Part shown: piece after piece, positions 1 through 8,308 of the stretch
How the letters are laid out: every line of letters begins with the position of its first letter
Position numbering within the stretch: position 1 is the first letter of the stretch
Assembly: GCF_018100925.1 (NCBI RefSeq)
Contig: NZ_JAGJEH010000016.1
Coordinates: 1 to 64,000 of the forward strand
Reading direction: 5' to 3'
Source: Pseudoalteromonas luteoviolacea
GTDB taxonomy: Bacteria; Pseudomonadota; Gammaproteobacteria; Enterobacterales; Alteromonadaceae
Length of the DNA stretch: 64,000 bases
Notes under the pieces: model-generated
What the model was told of the DNA's origin: nothing
The model's input: the letters and a program-made list of their open reading frames with translations, nothing else
Database searches by the model: none
Program-made: the position numbers and the translations under genes

Positions 1-9
1 TTCGCACGA

Positions 10-272
10 TGCCATCCTGAACTTGATTCATGATCTATGTTTTTAAAGTGAACTTAGCAATGAAGGTGATGACCTCATCAACTGTCAAAACTACCCATTT
101 CACCTTGCGTAAAGAAAATGAACTCGCTTCGCTCGCCATCATCCTAAACTCACTTCGCTCGCTGTCATCCTGAACTTGATTCAGGATCTATGTTTTTAAA
201 ATGAACTTAGTATTGGAGGTGATGACCGCATCAACTCTCAAAACTACTCATTTCAACTTGCGCAAAGATAAT
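10..272. repeat. 153-bp tandem intergenic repeat, two copies
   Basis: Two diverged copies of a unit of about 110 bp (10-118 and 163-272) lie at a constant offset of 153 bp. Each begins with an inverted repeat: ATCCTGAA-CTTGA-TTCAGGAT is perfect at 167-187 and has one mismatch at 14-34. Between the copies the 14-bp string CTCRCTTCGCTCGC occurs twice. It looks like a dispersed REP-type element rather than a gene, since both copies contain no sustained reading frame. Confidence 0.7.
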
Positions 273-602
273 GTTAGCGCCGCGAACTTTGCCATTTGAT
301 TTTTTCGCCCTGTTTGTTGGCATTATAGTAATACTCATGTGTTTGTATTTTCTCATGCTAAGAATGAAATACTATTTCTTTAATGACAATAATAGTTCGG
401 CGTACACGTAGTTCATAGATAGACTGAAATTCTGCTCTCATTGCCAATTTTAGCGAACCTACTTCATCTCTTATTATTAGTTTTTGACTTTAATCTAACT
501 ACTTATTTATTTTTAATATTTATCTGTAATTGATTGTACTTGAAGTAATACCACAAACCCTGTTATAAACTTCTTTTCGGCATAATAGCAATAGGTAACA
601 CT
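273..602. other. AT-rich intergenic region
   Basis: No gene, terminator or convincing repeat is visible. It presumably holds the promoter of the membrane protein gene at 603. Confidence 0.5.
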
Positions 603-1643
603 ATGTCCAAAAAGGACTTTGTTAGTCATTTACTTACAGAATGTGATGTCATGATCCGCTACGCATCAGGCGAGGGGAAAACCATGCCAAGCTATATTCC
701 AAATACTGTTTATCAACTGCAAAATAAACAAGTTGTAAATGATGGAGATGGTCATAACTTGCTTTTAGAGCATGAGTTGTCAGCGCTGACTAAATGCCAC
801 AAAGAATTATCTTTACTTGTTTATCCAGCTAAACCGCTCACATTATCTATTATGGATAAAGAGTCGAGTTCAGTGAGCTGGCTGAGGTTTTTAGGCCCAG
901 TAAAACTTGTTCGGCATATGTCCTTACTTGCACTATTTTTCTTAGTTTCAATCATTGGATTGTCAATTTCACCTGAAGTAAACCAAAAGACAGTTAACGA
1001 GGGGCTATTTAATTCTGAGGGCAAAGTATTATTGCTTAACCAACTATTTCTATTATGTTGTGCAGGACTTGGAGCTACATTCGCGTGCTTACATAAATCT
1101 CGCAGTTTTATTCGTATGTGCAACTACGATCCTAAGTTCGACTCGACATATTGGTCTATGGTGATAATGGGCTTTATGGCTGGCTTGATGATTGCCGAGT
1201 TAATCCCCACTCAGGAAATTACGCAAAATCACTCTTCAATAGGGGACTTTCATAAACCTTTAGCAGCATTGCTTGGAGGCTTTTCTGCAGATGTTATTTA
1301 TAGCGTTCTTAGTCGTTTGGTGGAAGTAGTGAACCAATTGATGGGAAGTGCTGAGCAAAAAACTAAAGAGAAGGTTAAAAATACGCTGACGCAAGCAGAG
1401 TTGGCTGAACAACTACAACAACAAAATAAAGACATTCAAGACTCTATTTCTCAGAACCAAAAAATAAACCAACATCTGCTGTCGACGATTGCAGATGAGC
1501 TGACAGTCTCCCAAAAAAGCAAAGAGCAATTAGATTTGCCGTTGGAGTCAATGAAAAAATCTACTTCATTGAAGTCTGCGTCATCTACACAAGCAACTCG
1601 AAAGGTCACATTGAATAAAGCGGAGGCTGCAGTAGCTGAATAA
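603..1643 (+). CDS. Uncharacterised four-helix membrane protein with C-terminal coiled coil
   Basis: I do not recognise the family. The 346-residue product has a soluble N-terminal part of about 100 residues, then four hydrophobic segments at roughly residues 102-122, 139-161, 185-200 and 222-240. After these comes a Gln/Lys/Glu-rich stretch (residues about 250-315) likely to form a coiled coil, and a Ser/Thr/Ala-rich tail. An inner-membrane location is inferred. An AGG-type ribosome site lies just before the ATG at 603. The gene stands alone, 90 bp ahead of the TPR/GGDEF-like gene in the same direction, and could share a transcript with it. No catalytic motif is visible. Confidence 0.75.
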   Translation: MSKKDFVSHLLTECDVMIRYASGEGKTMPSYIPNTVYQLQNKQVVNDGDGHNLLLEHELSALTKCHKELSLLVYPAKPLTLSIMDKESSSVSWLRFLGPVKLVRHMSLLALFFLVSIIGLSISPEVNQKTVNEGLFNSEGKVLLLNQLFLLCCAGLGATFACLHKSRSFIRMCNYDPKFDSTYWSMVIMGFMAGLMIAELIPTQEITQNHSSIGDFHKPLAALLGGFSADVIYSVLSRLVEVVNQLMGSAEQKTKEKVKNTLTQAELAEQLQQQNKDIQDSISQNQKINQHLLSTIADELTVSQKSKEQLDLPLESMKKSTSLKSASSTQATRKVTLNKAEAAVAE

Positions 1644-1733
1644 TACTCATAGCAATGTGCCCCGAGAGTGTAGACAAAACTAGAGCCTGTAATTTATTGT
1701 ACATTCTAAAATAAAGGATTACATTTAAAACGA

Positions 1734-3566
1734 GTGTTACACAACAGGCTTGTCTATTTGCAATTATTTATCGTTTTCGCAGTTACCTTGCTTTGCTCGT
1801 TATCTGTATCCGCTTTTACAAAAAAGCAGTTGTTGGAGCATGAGTTGCAGGTGGTTCCATCACCTTCTCTTGTGCTGTCCGTGCAAAATCCACCTGCTGA
1901 CATAGATAATGTATTCTGGTTAACCCTAAAGGCTCGGGCCGCTTTTTTTCGAGGGGATATCCAAGCTGCATCTTCGTATTTTGATGTTGTGAAATATAGT
2001 GTACAAGATGCGCCGTTACAGTTGTCTTCTGGTTATTGGTTTCTGTATCGGGCTTTTTTTTCTATAGAACAAGGTGATTTAGATAAAGCAAAGCAATATA
2101 TTAACCAAGCTCGCTTGAGCTTCACTCACAATAAAGCGACCGATTTTCTTATACGCACCTATGCTATGGAAGCTGTAATTTCCGTCTGGCGCGAAGAGTA
2201 CAGTTTCGCTCTAAAGTCGTTACAATCCGCACAAAGTTTTATGTCGAGGAGTAACTCAGAACTCGATAGTATTACAAAGCTGATGGTTTATGATGGTCTG
2301 ACAGCCTATTATTCAACACTTAAGTTTTATGTTAAAGCGCTGGGATATGCGCATCAAGCGCAAGAGTTGGCGAGTAAACACAATAATATTTTGGACGGCT
2401 TACCGGTAAAGTACAACCTTTGCTTGACCTTACTTAGGGCACAGCTTATCGACAAAGCTGAGTTATGTTATCAGCAAATGCATGAATTATCAGAGCAACA
2501 TAATTTACCAAGATATCAGTTTTGGTCTTTATCAGGGCTTGGCAAAATAGCCTTGTCAAAAAAAGATTTTGGCAAAGCCATTGCTAGCCTAAAAGCGGCT
2601 CAAGAATCCCAGCAAAATGCGATTATTAACCCTGCACATATTATCGTATTACATAACAATTTGGCTTATGCTTACTCTCAGGTTAAACAGTTTGATAGTG
2701 CACTCGCGCAAATCGTTCAATCTAAATCTGTACTGAAGTCATATCACAGCCCATTGAATAACCGTTATGCCCGTCAGACACTGAAAATTGAAGCTGATGT
2801 GTATCAATCGAAGCAAGACCTACCACAAACCATTTCCACATTACGGACCTATATTAAGCTACTAGAAGATAACACAGCGCAATCGCAAGAGAGGTTGGAG
2901 CTTAACGCAATAGTAGGGACCTCTGTTTTCGATAGAAAAGATCTGCAAATGCGAGCTTCACAGCAAAGTAGTGACTATAACTCGAGCTCATACCAGCGCA
3001 AGGATCAAGAGCTGACAAAAGCCTATATTATAATTGGCTTATTGATTACCATTTTATTAGTAGTAGTTGTGTACTATAGACATTCTAGAAGCAACTTAAC
3101 CAAAGTGCTGCATTACAAAGATCTCAATACTGGCTTATACAATCGCCGCTATTTTATAGAGCAGTTTGAGCGTATTACCAACAATGGTCTCGATTACGCA
3201 ATGGCACTTATTGAGTTCGATACAGACAATACCGGTGACTATGACAGGTCAATATGTAGCGAAAAAGAAGTGAAGTTTGCAGCGGAGCAGTTATCTATGC
3301 AATTTAGAGATGACGGTGACTTGGTTTGTAGAGTGAGTGAGCGCGAGTTTGTCATCTTGTGTCAGGGCATGAAAAAGCCAGTTTTACAAAAACGCTTATC
3401 TGTATTACAGCACTTTTTTACAGCACAAAAGCAGTTACATCCCATCAATTTTTCTGGTGCACTAATATGCTCAGAAGAAGGCGACTTTGGTAATATTTTT
3501 GCCGAATTGGAAAGTCGCCTTATTCATGTAAAACGCACAGCACATGGGCAAGTCGTTGCCTTCTGA
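1734..3566 (+). CDS. Membrane TPR protein with degenerate GGDEF domain
   Basis: The 610-residue protein starts at GTG. It has a signal peptide (hydrophobic core about residues 9-26), a helical TPR-like region (about 40-390) that would lie in the periplasm, one membrane helix near residues 432-449, and a cytoplasmic C-terminal domain with a GGDEF-family fold (YKDLNTGLYNRRYF start motif). Where the active-site loop GG[DE]EF should be, it reads EREF, so diguanylate cyclase activity is probably lost. A signal-receiving or protein-interaction role is more likely. The layout (periplasmic TPR, TM, GGDEF) is common in marine gammaproteobacteria. It converges with the gene at 3595. Confidence 0.8.
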   Translation: MLHNRLVYLQLFIVFAVTLLCSLSVSAFTKKQLLEHELQVVPSPSLVLSVQNPPADIDNVFWLTLKARAAFFRGDIQAASSYFDVVKYSVQDAPLQLSSGYWFLYRAFFSIEQGDLDKAKQYINQARLSFTHNKATDFLIRTYAMEAVISVWREEYSFALKSLQSAQSFMSRSNSELDSITKLMVYDGLTAYYSTLKFYVKALGYAHQAQELASKHNNILDGLPVKYNLCLTLLRAQLIDKAELCYQQMHELSEQHNLPRYQFWSLSGLGKIALSKKDFGKAIASLKAAQESQQNAIINPAHIIVLHNNLAYAYSQVKQFDSALAQIVQSKSVLKSYHSPLNNRYARQTLKIEADVYQSKQDLPQTISTLRTYIKLLEDNTAQSQERLELNAIVGTSVFDRKDLQMRASQQSSDYNSSSYQRKDQELTKAYIIIGLLITILLVVVVYYRHSRSNLTKVLHYKDLNTGLYNRRYFIEQFERITNNGLDYAMALIEFDTDNTGDYDRSICSEKEVKFAAEQLSMQFRDDGDLVCRVSEREFVILCQGMKKPVLQKRLSVLQHFFTAQKQLHPINFSGALICSEEGDFGNIFAELESRLIHVKRTAHGQVVAF

Positions 3567-3576
3567 AGACCTGCCC

Positions 3577-3593
3577 AATACTTTTTTTGTATT
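3577..3593. terminator. Weak hairpin between convergent genes
   Basis: AATAC-(T)7-GTATT followed by TTTT sits in the 28-bp gap between two convergent genes. The stem is short and AT-rich, so its strength as a terminator is doubtful. Confidence 0.3.
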
Positions 3594-3594
3594 T

Positions 3595-4665
3595 TTAGTA
3601 GCTGTAGCTAATGTGTTGAAAAAAGCGCATAGTTACGTCTTGTTTTTCAGGGTTTATAGGTAACTGGGTAACGAAACGTCTTACCATGGTTTCAACATTA
3701 TTCATAAATTTACCGTAACCAGCATCTTTATTATCACTATCGCTGGCAACGAGAACAAAATGCATTACGTCGCATAAGTGAGTGGCATCCCATATTGTGT
3801 GGGTTTGTCCATCGACTAAAGAAGTATCAAAACTGAGCTTTTGAAGCTCTCTGTTATGAGCTGATTTGTCAATTTGGCTATTACGTATAATCGGCATTCT
3901 TCCATCGGCGACAAAGCCGACATGCGACAATTGAAGTTGGCTGCATGTCGTTAACAGCATGTCTTCAATATGTCTGTAAAATGCGCCGTAGTCGCCAGGG
4001 CGTAACAAGTGCTGGTATTCGGTTTTAATGGCGCGAGTGATCGGGACAGAAAAGGTTACATAGGTGATTTCACTGTGTGTTTCGGGCAATGAACAATTGC
4101 GAGCTTGGTATCTAGGGTACAAGCTCCTCAATTTGTAACCATATGTCTCTCTGTGGCCCTTAATTTTGGAGAAAATGTCATAAGTTAGATGTTGATGATC
4201 TCTGACTTTGAAACTTATATTTTCTTCTTCATACTGGGTTTGAAGTGCGTCCAGTGCACGTTTAACTTTACTATGAAATGCAGCCGCATTTGCTCTTAGT
4301 TCATCACCGGTTGCTAAAAACAACAGTCGGATCTTTCTCGCTTGATGACCTTCATCACTATAAATCTTGTGCGCTTCATGATACTTAGGGTTGTAGAAAA
4401 ATAGAATTTGTTTGTCTGTTTGCAAGCTATATGCTTCTTCATGGTAACGCACAACGGGTAGCTTATCGTTGACGATAAGCTGTACGTTGTATAGTTCATA
4501 TTCATCACAAAGCGCAAACAGCTTTCTAGCGAGGCGCTGATATGCACTTTCAACGTCGTCGAAACGATCATAGAAAGCGCTTTCAGGCTTAAATTCCGCC
4601 AAGATATAGTGGTTATTTCGAGCATTAGTTGGAATATAGACGCGATGTAAATTCAATGATGCCAT
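3595..4665 (-). CDS. Uncharacterised cytoplasmic protein, possibly DUF3083 family
   Basis: A 356-residue protein without signal peptide or membrane segment. It appears to consist of two similar halves: both contain a Y[IV]-type beta strand, an Arg/Tyr-rich helix and a 'QL..VGFVxD/QLIVNDxLPVxR'-like segment (residues about 61-72 and about 246-258). From memory this resembles a family of unknown function found in Shewanella and Pseudoalteromonas (DUF3083), but I could not check it. It is transcribed toward the sensor gene and divergently from the acyltransferase at 4882. No enzymatic motif was recognised. Confidence 0.7.
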   Translation of the reverse strand: MASLNLHRVYIPTNARNNHYILAEFKPESAFYDRFDDVESAYQRLARKLFALCDEYELYNVQLIVNDKLPVVRYHEEAYSLQTDKQILFFYNPKYHEAHKIYSDEGHQARKIRLLFLATGDELRANAAAFHSKVKRALDALQTQYEEENISFKVRDHQHLTYDIFSKIKGHRETYGYKLRSLYPRYQARNCSLPETHSEITYVTFSVPITRAIKTEYQHLLRPGDYGAFYRHIEDMLLTTCSQLQLSHVGFVADGRMPIIRNSQIDKSAHNRELQKLSFDTSLVDGQTHTIWDATHLCDVMHFVLVASDSDNKDAGYGKFMNNVETMVRRFVTQLPINPEKQDVTMRFFQHISYSY

Positions 4666-4752
4666 TTTTAGTCCTTAACGATACACCTAGTTTTAGCTCA
4701 TATTATTGAATTTAAATGACGATTTTATTGCGCTGGAACAAAAGTTGTCACA

Positions 4753-4776
4753 TTGTTACTAAGTCAAGTGTAACAA
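4753..4776. promoter_or_regulatory. Possible operator: 7-bp inverted repeat
   Basis: TTGTTAC-N10-GTAACAA is a perfect inverted repeat in the 216-bp gap between the divergent genes at 3595-4665 and 4882-6123. Its size and place fit a repressor site, but nothing else supports this. Confidence 0.25.
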
Positions 4777-4881
4777 ATATTAACGAACTGCATATATTTG
4801 TACCGTAAATTAGAATAGCTCATTGGACAAGTAAATAATTCTCGTTTAAAGTTTGTGTAGTCAATACAGGAACTTTTTTAA

Positions 4882-6123
4882 ATGAATTTAATGCCTTTAA
4901 GCGATCGGTCTCTCAATTTCATCGCATTAGCTGCAGCTAATAAAAATAATGCAAATTCATGCGATCTCGCCATTGTGGAAGGGCATTTTGACATTGATTT
5001 GCTGACAGAATGTGTCAATAAGATCGCAAGTACACATCCAATCATGCAAAGTCGTGTGGTTAAAAAGGGGTTTAGATACTACTGGCAATTTGATAGCCGA
5101 CTTTACCCTGAAAAGCTGTGTTTTGACTGGAGCGAGCAATATAGTGGTGTTGAACAATGGCATGCGGCTCTGCGCCAGTTTGTCATTGATAACCCCATAG
5201 ACCCTTTTGAAGGTTCTCCAGTCTCGTTTGTATGCGTTAAATTTAAAACATATAGTGCGCTGATGTTTCTATCGTCACATGCAGCGTCAGATGCACGAAG
5301 TGGCTATATTTTGTTTGAACAGCTGAATGCATTGCTGGCTAAACAGCCAATTCCAAATCAGGACAATAGCTTTTGTGAAGATCATTTACTGTTCAGTAGA
5401 GTGACATACAAAGCGATGTTTAAAGCCGGCGTCCGTCTGACATGTGAGTTATTCAAGGCGAAAAAAGAAATTCCTATCAAGGCCTCAGGCCAGTGGCAGA
5501 TTGACTATCATGATCTTGGCATTGAAGCTACCGAGTCTTTACTGGCATGGGCAAGAAAACATCGACTATCAGCAAACGTTGTATTGAACTATGTATTCAA
5601 CCGTGTATTAAACAATGGAAAAAAATATACCATGATAGAAACAATGTCGTTACGCGCATTGTCCAGTCGAAACTTGTCGTCATCATATAACAATTTAATT
5701 CTGTCATTTGGCTCGGATATAGGCGGCGATAGCAATTGGATTCAAACATATCAGTCACGCTTAGAAGCGCTGAAATCTGGTGACCATGTTGTTCATCAAG
5801 CTGAGCAGCGTTTGCAGTCTTTTTCAATAAACTTGATGCCTAGGCGAGGGCTTAAGTTACTCGTAGATAGCTATAAAAGATTATTTCTTAATGGTAATGT
5901 GATCTTGTCAAATTTAGGGAAATTAGAGTTTGATTTAACAAGTATCGGAAAATGTAAAATTATTGATATTTATAACTTTAGTGTTCCATTACCTCCAGCT
6001 GGACTGGCAATTGTTGTCAGTACATATCAAGGAAGATTACGAATTTCGTATGCTCATGAGGGTGGAGATATTACGTCTATCAAACGTGCTGTTGAGTGTG
6101 AAATCGCCTCGCTTAATGAGTAA
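4882..6123 (+). CDS. Condensation-domain-like acyltransferase
   Basis: A 413-residue protein with the HxxxD catalytic signature of the chloramphenicol-acetyltransferase/NRPS-condensation superfamily (H133 and D137 in SSHAASDARSG). The N-terminal segment LTECVNKIASTHPIMQSRV matches the usual start of such domains, and a C-terminal 'VILSNLGKL' segment fits the conserved beta strand near the active-site tunnel. Free-standing members transfer acyl groups to alcohols or amines (PapA/WS-DGAT type). The substrate cannot be told from sequence. There is no carrier or adenylation domain nearby, so it is not part of a visible NRPS. It is followed by a weak hairpin (6189-6202) and then the ECF sigma gene. 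Confidence 0.75.
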   Translation: MNLMPLSDRSLNFIALAAANKNNANSCDLAIVEGHFDIDLLTECVNKIASTHPIMQSRVVKKGFRYYWQFDSRLYPEKLCFDWSEQYSGVEQWHAALRQFVIDNPIDPFEGSPVSFVCVKFKTYSALMFLSSHAASDARSGYILFEQLNALLAKQPIPNQDNSFCEDHLLFSRVTYKAMFKAGVRLTCELFKAKKEIPIKASGQWQIDYHDLGIEATESLLAWARKHRLSANVVLNYVFNRVLNNGKKYTMIETMSLRALSSRNLSSSYNNLILSFGSDIGGDSNWIQTYQSRLEALKSGDHVVHQAEQRLQSFSINLMPRRGLKLLVDSYKRLFLNGNVILSNLGKLEFDLTSIGKCKIIDIYNFSVPLPPAGLAIVVSTYQGRLRISYAHEGGDITSIKRAVECEIASLNE

Positions 6124-6351
6124 ATAGTCGTGTTGAAAGCATGCAAAATTGCGGCTAGTTTTTATTGAATGTTGACGCCCCAATGATTAAGCAAGCATGC
6201 TTTTTGTCTTACTCATCATAACACTTTTCGTAATTGCGGTTACGGGAAATTATGTTCACAACACCACCTATTCTCGATTGAATTATTTTGTTCAACACAG
6301 AATTTGGTTATACATCAATTAAGTAATGGTTTATATATTGTATTAATTTTG

Positions 6352-6378
6352 TTTTCACATAATTCTTAAATGTACGTC
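6352..6378 (+). promoter_or_regulatory. ECF-type promoter motif, copy 1 (autoregulatory)
   Basis: TTTTCACA (6352-6359), 15 bp, then CGTC (6375-6378), ending 32 bp before the ECF sigma start codon. The same two boxes with the same 15-bp spacer recur at 7213 and 59662. CGTC is a common ECF -10 core, and TCACA-CGTC resembles what I recall of ECF41-type promoters. Interpreted as the sigma factor's own target. Confidence 0.7.
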
Positions 6379-6410
6379 TTTCCTCCGATATAAATTTTTT
6401 TATTGGAGAA

Positions 6411-6992
6411 ATGATGTTACATACAGGGGAGTTAGTTGCAGCGAAACAAAGGCAACTAAAAGGACATAGTGAGTTTTGGACAATTTGGTTAGAAAACAAA
6501 GAAAAATTATTAAGTTGTTGCCATCGGTGGCTAAGAAATGATGGGGATAAGGTAGAAGATGTTTTAGCTCTGACATGTGAAAAAGCATTTAGAGCATATA
6601 GCCAGTCAAACTATAAGATTGAAAACGAATTTGCCTGGTTATGTCGTATTGCTCATAACCTATGTATGGATGAGCACAGAGCAAAAGCAAAACACCAAGA
6701 TATTGTGAATCATGTATCCGAATTACCCGACCATTTTTTTTTCGCAGATAACCAATCAACATCATTAGAAAGTGACCACTGGAATACCAGTTTATATAAT
6801 AAGCTAGTCAAAGAAATCTCTATACTACCCACAGATCTGCGGTTGGTCATGCAATATAAATTTTTATACGAAATGGAGTACGCTGAAATTGCATCCAGAC
6901 TTCAATTATCACTTGAAAATGTGAGGAAAAGAGTGCAACTAGCAAGGCGTCAATTGATCAGTCTAAAGGAAGAATATAGGAAGTACAGCTAA
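6411..6992 (+). CDS. ECF RNA polymerase sigma factor
   Basis: 193 residues. Region 2 lies about residues 25-90 (core-binding and -10 recognition helices, with 'CRIAHNLCMDEHR' as the region 2.4-like part). Region 4 lies about 135-190 (LPTDLRLVMQYKF...YAEIASRLQLSLENVRKRV), an HTH for -35 recognition. Length and two-domain build fit the ECF class. No anti-sigma factor gene is adjacent. A GGAG ribosome site precedes the ATG. Its own upstream region carries the TTTTCACA-N15-CGTC motif also found before the two eCIS operons, so it is the best candidate regulator of the injection system. Which signal activates it is not visible. Confidence 0.88.
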   Translation: MMLHTGELVAAKQRQLKGHSEFWTIWLENKEKLLSCCHRWLRNDGDKVEDVLALTCEKAFRAYSQSNYKIENEFAWLCRIAHNLCMDEHRAKAKHQDIVNHVSELPDHFFFADNQSTSLESDHWNTSLYNKLVKEISILPTDLRLVMQYKFLYEMEYAEIASRLQLSLENVRKRVQLARRQLISLKEEYRKYS

Positions 6993-7089
6993 GCCGTTAT
7001 AATACTTAAATTTTAGTATGAAAATAATAATATAAAAACTCTGTGCAGTCTGAGTAATTATCAATAAATTAATTCACAAATATCGATAG

Positions 7090-7116
7090 CTAGCGTTTAT
7101 AAGTCGCTAGGTTTTT
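7090..7116 (+). terminator. Intrinsic terminator downstream of ECF sigma gene
   Basis: CTAGCG (7090-7095), 9-nt loop, CGCTAG (7105-7110), then GTTTTT. Separates the sigma-factor transcript from the following operon. Confidence 0.6.
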
Positions 7117-7135
7117 GAACATTAGCCCAACCTTT

Positions 7136-7170
7136 AAAGTGGTCTCTGTAAAAGAGGCCACTTTCTATTT
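7136..7170 (+). terminator. Second terminator-like hairpin
   Basis: AAAGTGGTCTC (7136-7146) pairs with GAGGCCACTTT (7154-7164), one G-U pair, 7-nt loop, followed by a short T-containing tail. Acts with the preceding hairpin to insulate the operon promoter at 7213. Confidence 0.6.
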
Positions 7171-7212
7171 AAACCGCAATTTACATACTACCGTTTAGTT
7201 ATCACCGAAAAC

Positions 7213-7240
7213 TTTTCACAAAAAATATGTTGCTTCGTCA
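7213..7240 (+). promoter_or_regulatory. ECF-type promoter motif, copy 2 (NusG-paralogue/eCIS operon)
   Basis: TTTTCACA (7213-7220), exactly 15 bp, CGTCA (7236-7240). It lies after the two terminators and 120 bp before the start of the NusG paralogue. Box sequence and spacing are identical to the copies before the sigma gene and the sheath gene. Confidence 0.72.
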
Positions 7241-7265
7241 GTAGGGTATTACATTCACAATAACC

Positions 7266-7306
7266 AGCCTTAAGCTGTTTATTGTTAAATCAAACAATAA
7301 GGCTTT
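7266..7306 (+). promoter_or_regulatory. Leader hairpin, terminator-like
   Basis: AGCCTTA (7266-7272) pairs with TAAGGCT (7298-7304) and an inner TTGTT/AACAA stem (7282-7286/7293-7297) closes a 6-nt loop; a short T run follows. It falls inside the predicted 5' leader of the operon, upstream of the ops-like element. It could attenuate transcription. Confidence 0.45.
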
Positions 7307-7315
7307 TCCAACTTG

Positions 7316-7343
7316 TCCCATCGTGTGGGAGATGTGGCGGAGC
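7316..7343 (+). promoter_or_regulatory. ops-like element in NusG-paralogue leader
   Basis: A small hairpin TCCCA-TCGTG-TGGGA (7316-7330) is followed directly by GATGTGGCGGAGC (7331-7343). GGCGGAGCGT differs from the E. coli RfaH recruitment site GGCGGTAGCGT only by lack of one T. The same 13-mer stands in the sheath-operon leader at 59731. Likely the pausing and recruitment site for the specialised NusG encoded 17 bp downstream. Confidence 0.6.
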
Positions 7344-7359
7344 GTTTCTAGGATTTGAG

Positions 7360-7875
7360 ATGACAACAATAAGAAATTGGTACGTTGTTTATACTAAGCC
7401 GAATACAGAAAAAAAATTCACGGAGCAAGTTTCGTGTATAAAAAGTGGTTGTGATGTCTTTTTACCTTTGCAAGTTGAGAAAAAGCAATGGAGTGACCGG
7501 GTAAAATCGGTAAACACTCCTTTGTTTAAATCATATGTATTTGTTTATGTAGATGACTTTGAATATCACCATATAAAGCGACTTAATGGCTTTGTTGACT
7601 ACATTAAGTTCAATGGCAAACCCAGTATTGTAAGCCCTACAGAGGTCGCCAAAATTAAAGCAGTTATTGCATCTGGCTATCGATGTGAGCCTGTCCCAAA
7701 CCAACTAACTGTTGGCTGTTTAGCTGAGATAAAAGTGGGGGCTTTAAAGGGTTATCAAGGAAAACTACTTGAATACAAGAATGATTCCGTGTTTGCAATA
7801 GAGATTCAGGGCTTAGATCAAAGCCTATTGATGTCTGTGCCTCAGGATATGTTGCAGATTGTGGAGGCGTCATGA
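7360..7875 (+). CDS. NusG/RfaH-family specialised antiterminator
   Basis: 171 residues from the ATG at 7360, chosen because AGGA lies 6 bp upstream; an upstream TTG start would put the ops-like element in coding sequence. The NGN domain (about residues 5-105) begins with the hallmark NWYVVYTKPNTEKK and contains the FKSYVFVYV core. The C-terminal KOW domain (about 120-170) includes 'VGCLAEIKVGALKGYQGKL'. Such paralogues (RfaH, UpxY, LoaP, TaA) bind elongating RNA polymerase at an operon-specific site and suppress termination. Being first gene of an eCIS operon, with an ops-like sequence in both eCIS leaders, it is probably dedicated to this system. It overlaps the lysozyme-like gene by 4 bp. 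Confidence 0.85.
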   Translation: MTTIRNWYVVYTKPNTEKKFTEQVSCIKSGCDVFLPLQVEKKQWSDRVKSVNTPLFKSYVFVYVDDFEYHHIKRLNGFVDYIKFNGKPSIVSPTEVAKIKAVIASGYRCEPVPNQLTVGCLAEIKVGALKGYQGKLLEYKNDSVFAIEIQGLDQSLLMSVPQDMLQIVEAS

Positions 7876-8303
7876 AGCAGTCTGTTTCACAAGAAGCAAT
7901 AGAGTCTTTAAAAGTGCAATTGATCTGCCATGAAGGCTTGCTATGCAAGCCAACACGAAATGCGCAGGGAGAGCTGATCATAGGTGTTGGCAGAAAACTA
8001 GAACATGTAGGGGTGAGTGAACAAGAAGCAGAGCGCATGTTGGAAAACGACATCACTGGATTAATTCAAACACTGGCCCAAGAGCTACCAATTTTTAACC
8101 AGCAGAGTGAGTTGCGAAAACTCGTGCTGTTAAATATGGCATTCAGCATCGGTGTCGAGGGGGTAAAGAGGCTGAAAAAGCTATTAGCTGCGCTGTGCGT
8201 TGAAGACTATACATTAGCCGCTGATGAAATTTGGCATGGTGGATGGATCAGTGAACATAGCGATAGAGCCATGGAGCTGGCGATTATGATGAAACAGGGG
8301 TGA
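7872..8303 (+). CDS. GH24 lysozyme-like protein with altered active site
   Basis: 143 residues resembling T4-type lysozyme from the N-terminal helix (HEGLLCKP) through the IGVGR turn to the C-terminal helices (AADEIWHGGWISEHSDRAMEL). Aligned by eye to T4 lysozyme, the catalytic Glu11 is kept (E of HEG), but Asp20 is Asn, Thr26 is Ile and His31 is Arg. It may therefore bind rather than cleave peptidoglycan, or use a different mechanism. No signal peptide. Lysozyme-like proteins occur in contractile systems as tail-associated or release factors. It overlaps the antiterminator by 4 bp and ends 5 bp before the ATPase start, so translation is likely coupled. Confidence 0.75.
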   Translation: MKQSVSQEAIESLKVQLICHEGLLCKPTRNAQGELIIGVGRKLEHVGVSEQEAERMLENDITGLIQTLAQELPIFNQQSELRKLVLLNMAFSIGVEGVKRLKKLLAALCVEDYTLAADEIWHGGWISEHSDRAMELAIMMKQG

Positions 8304-8308
8304 TAGCA

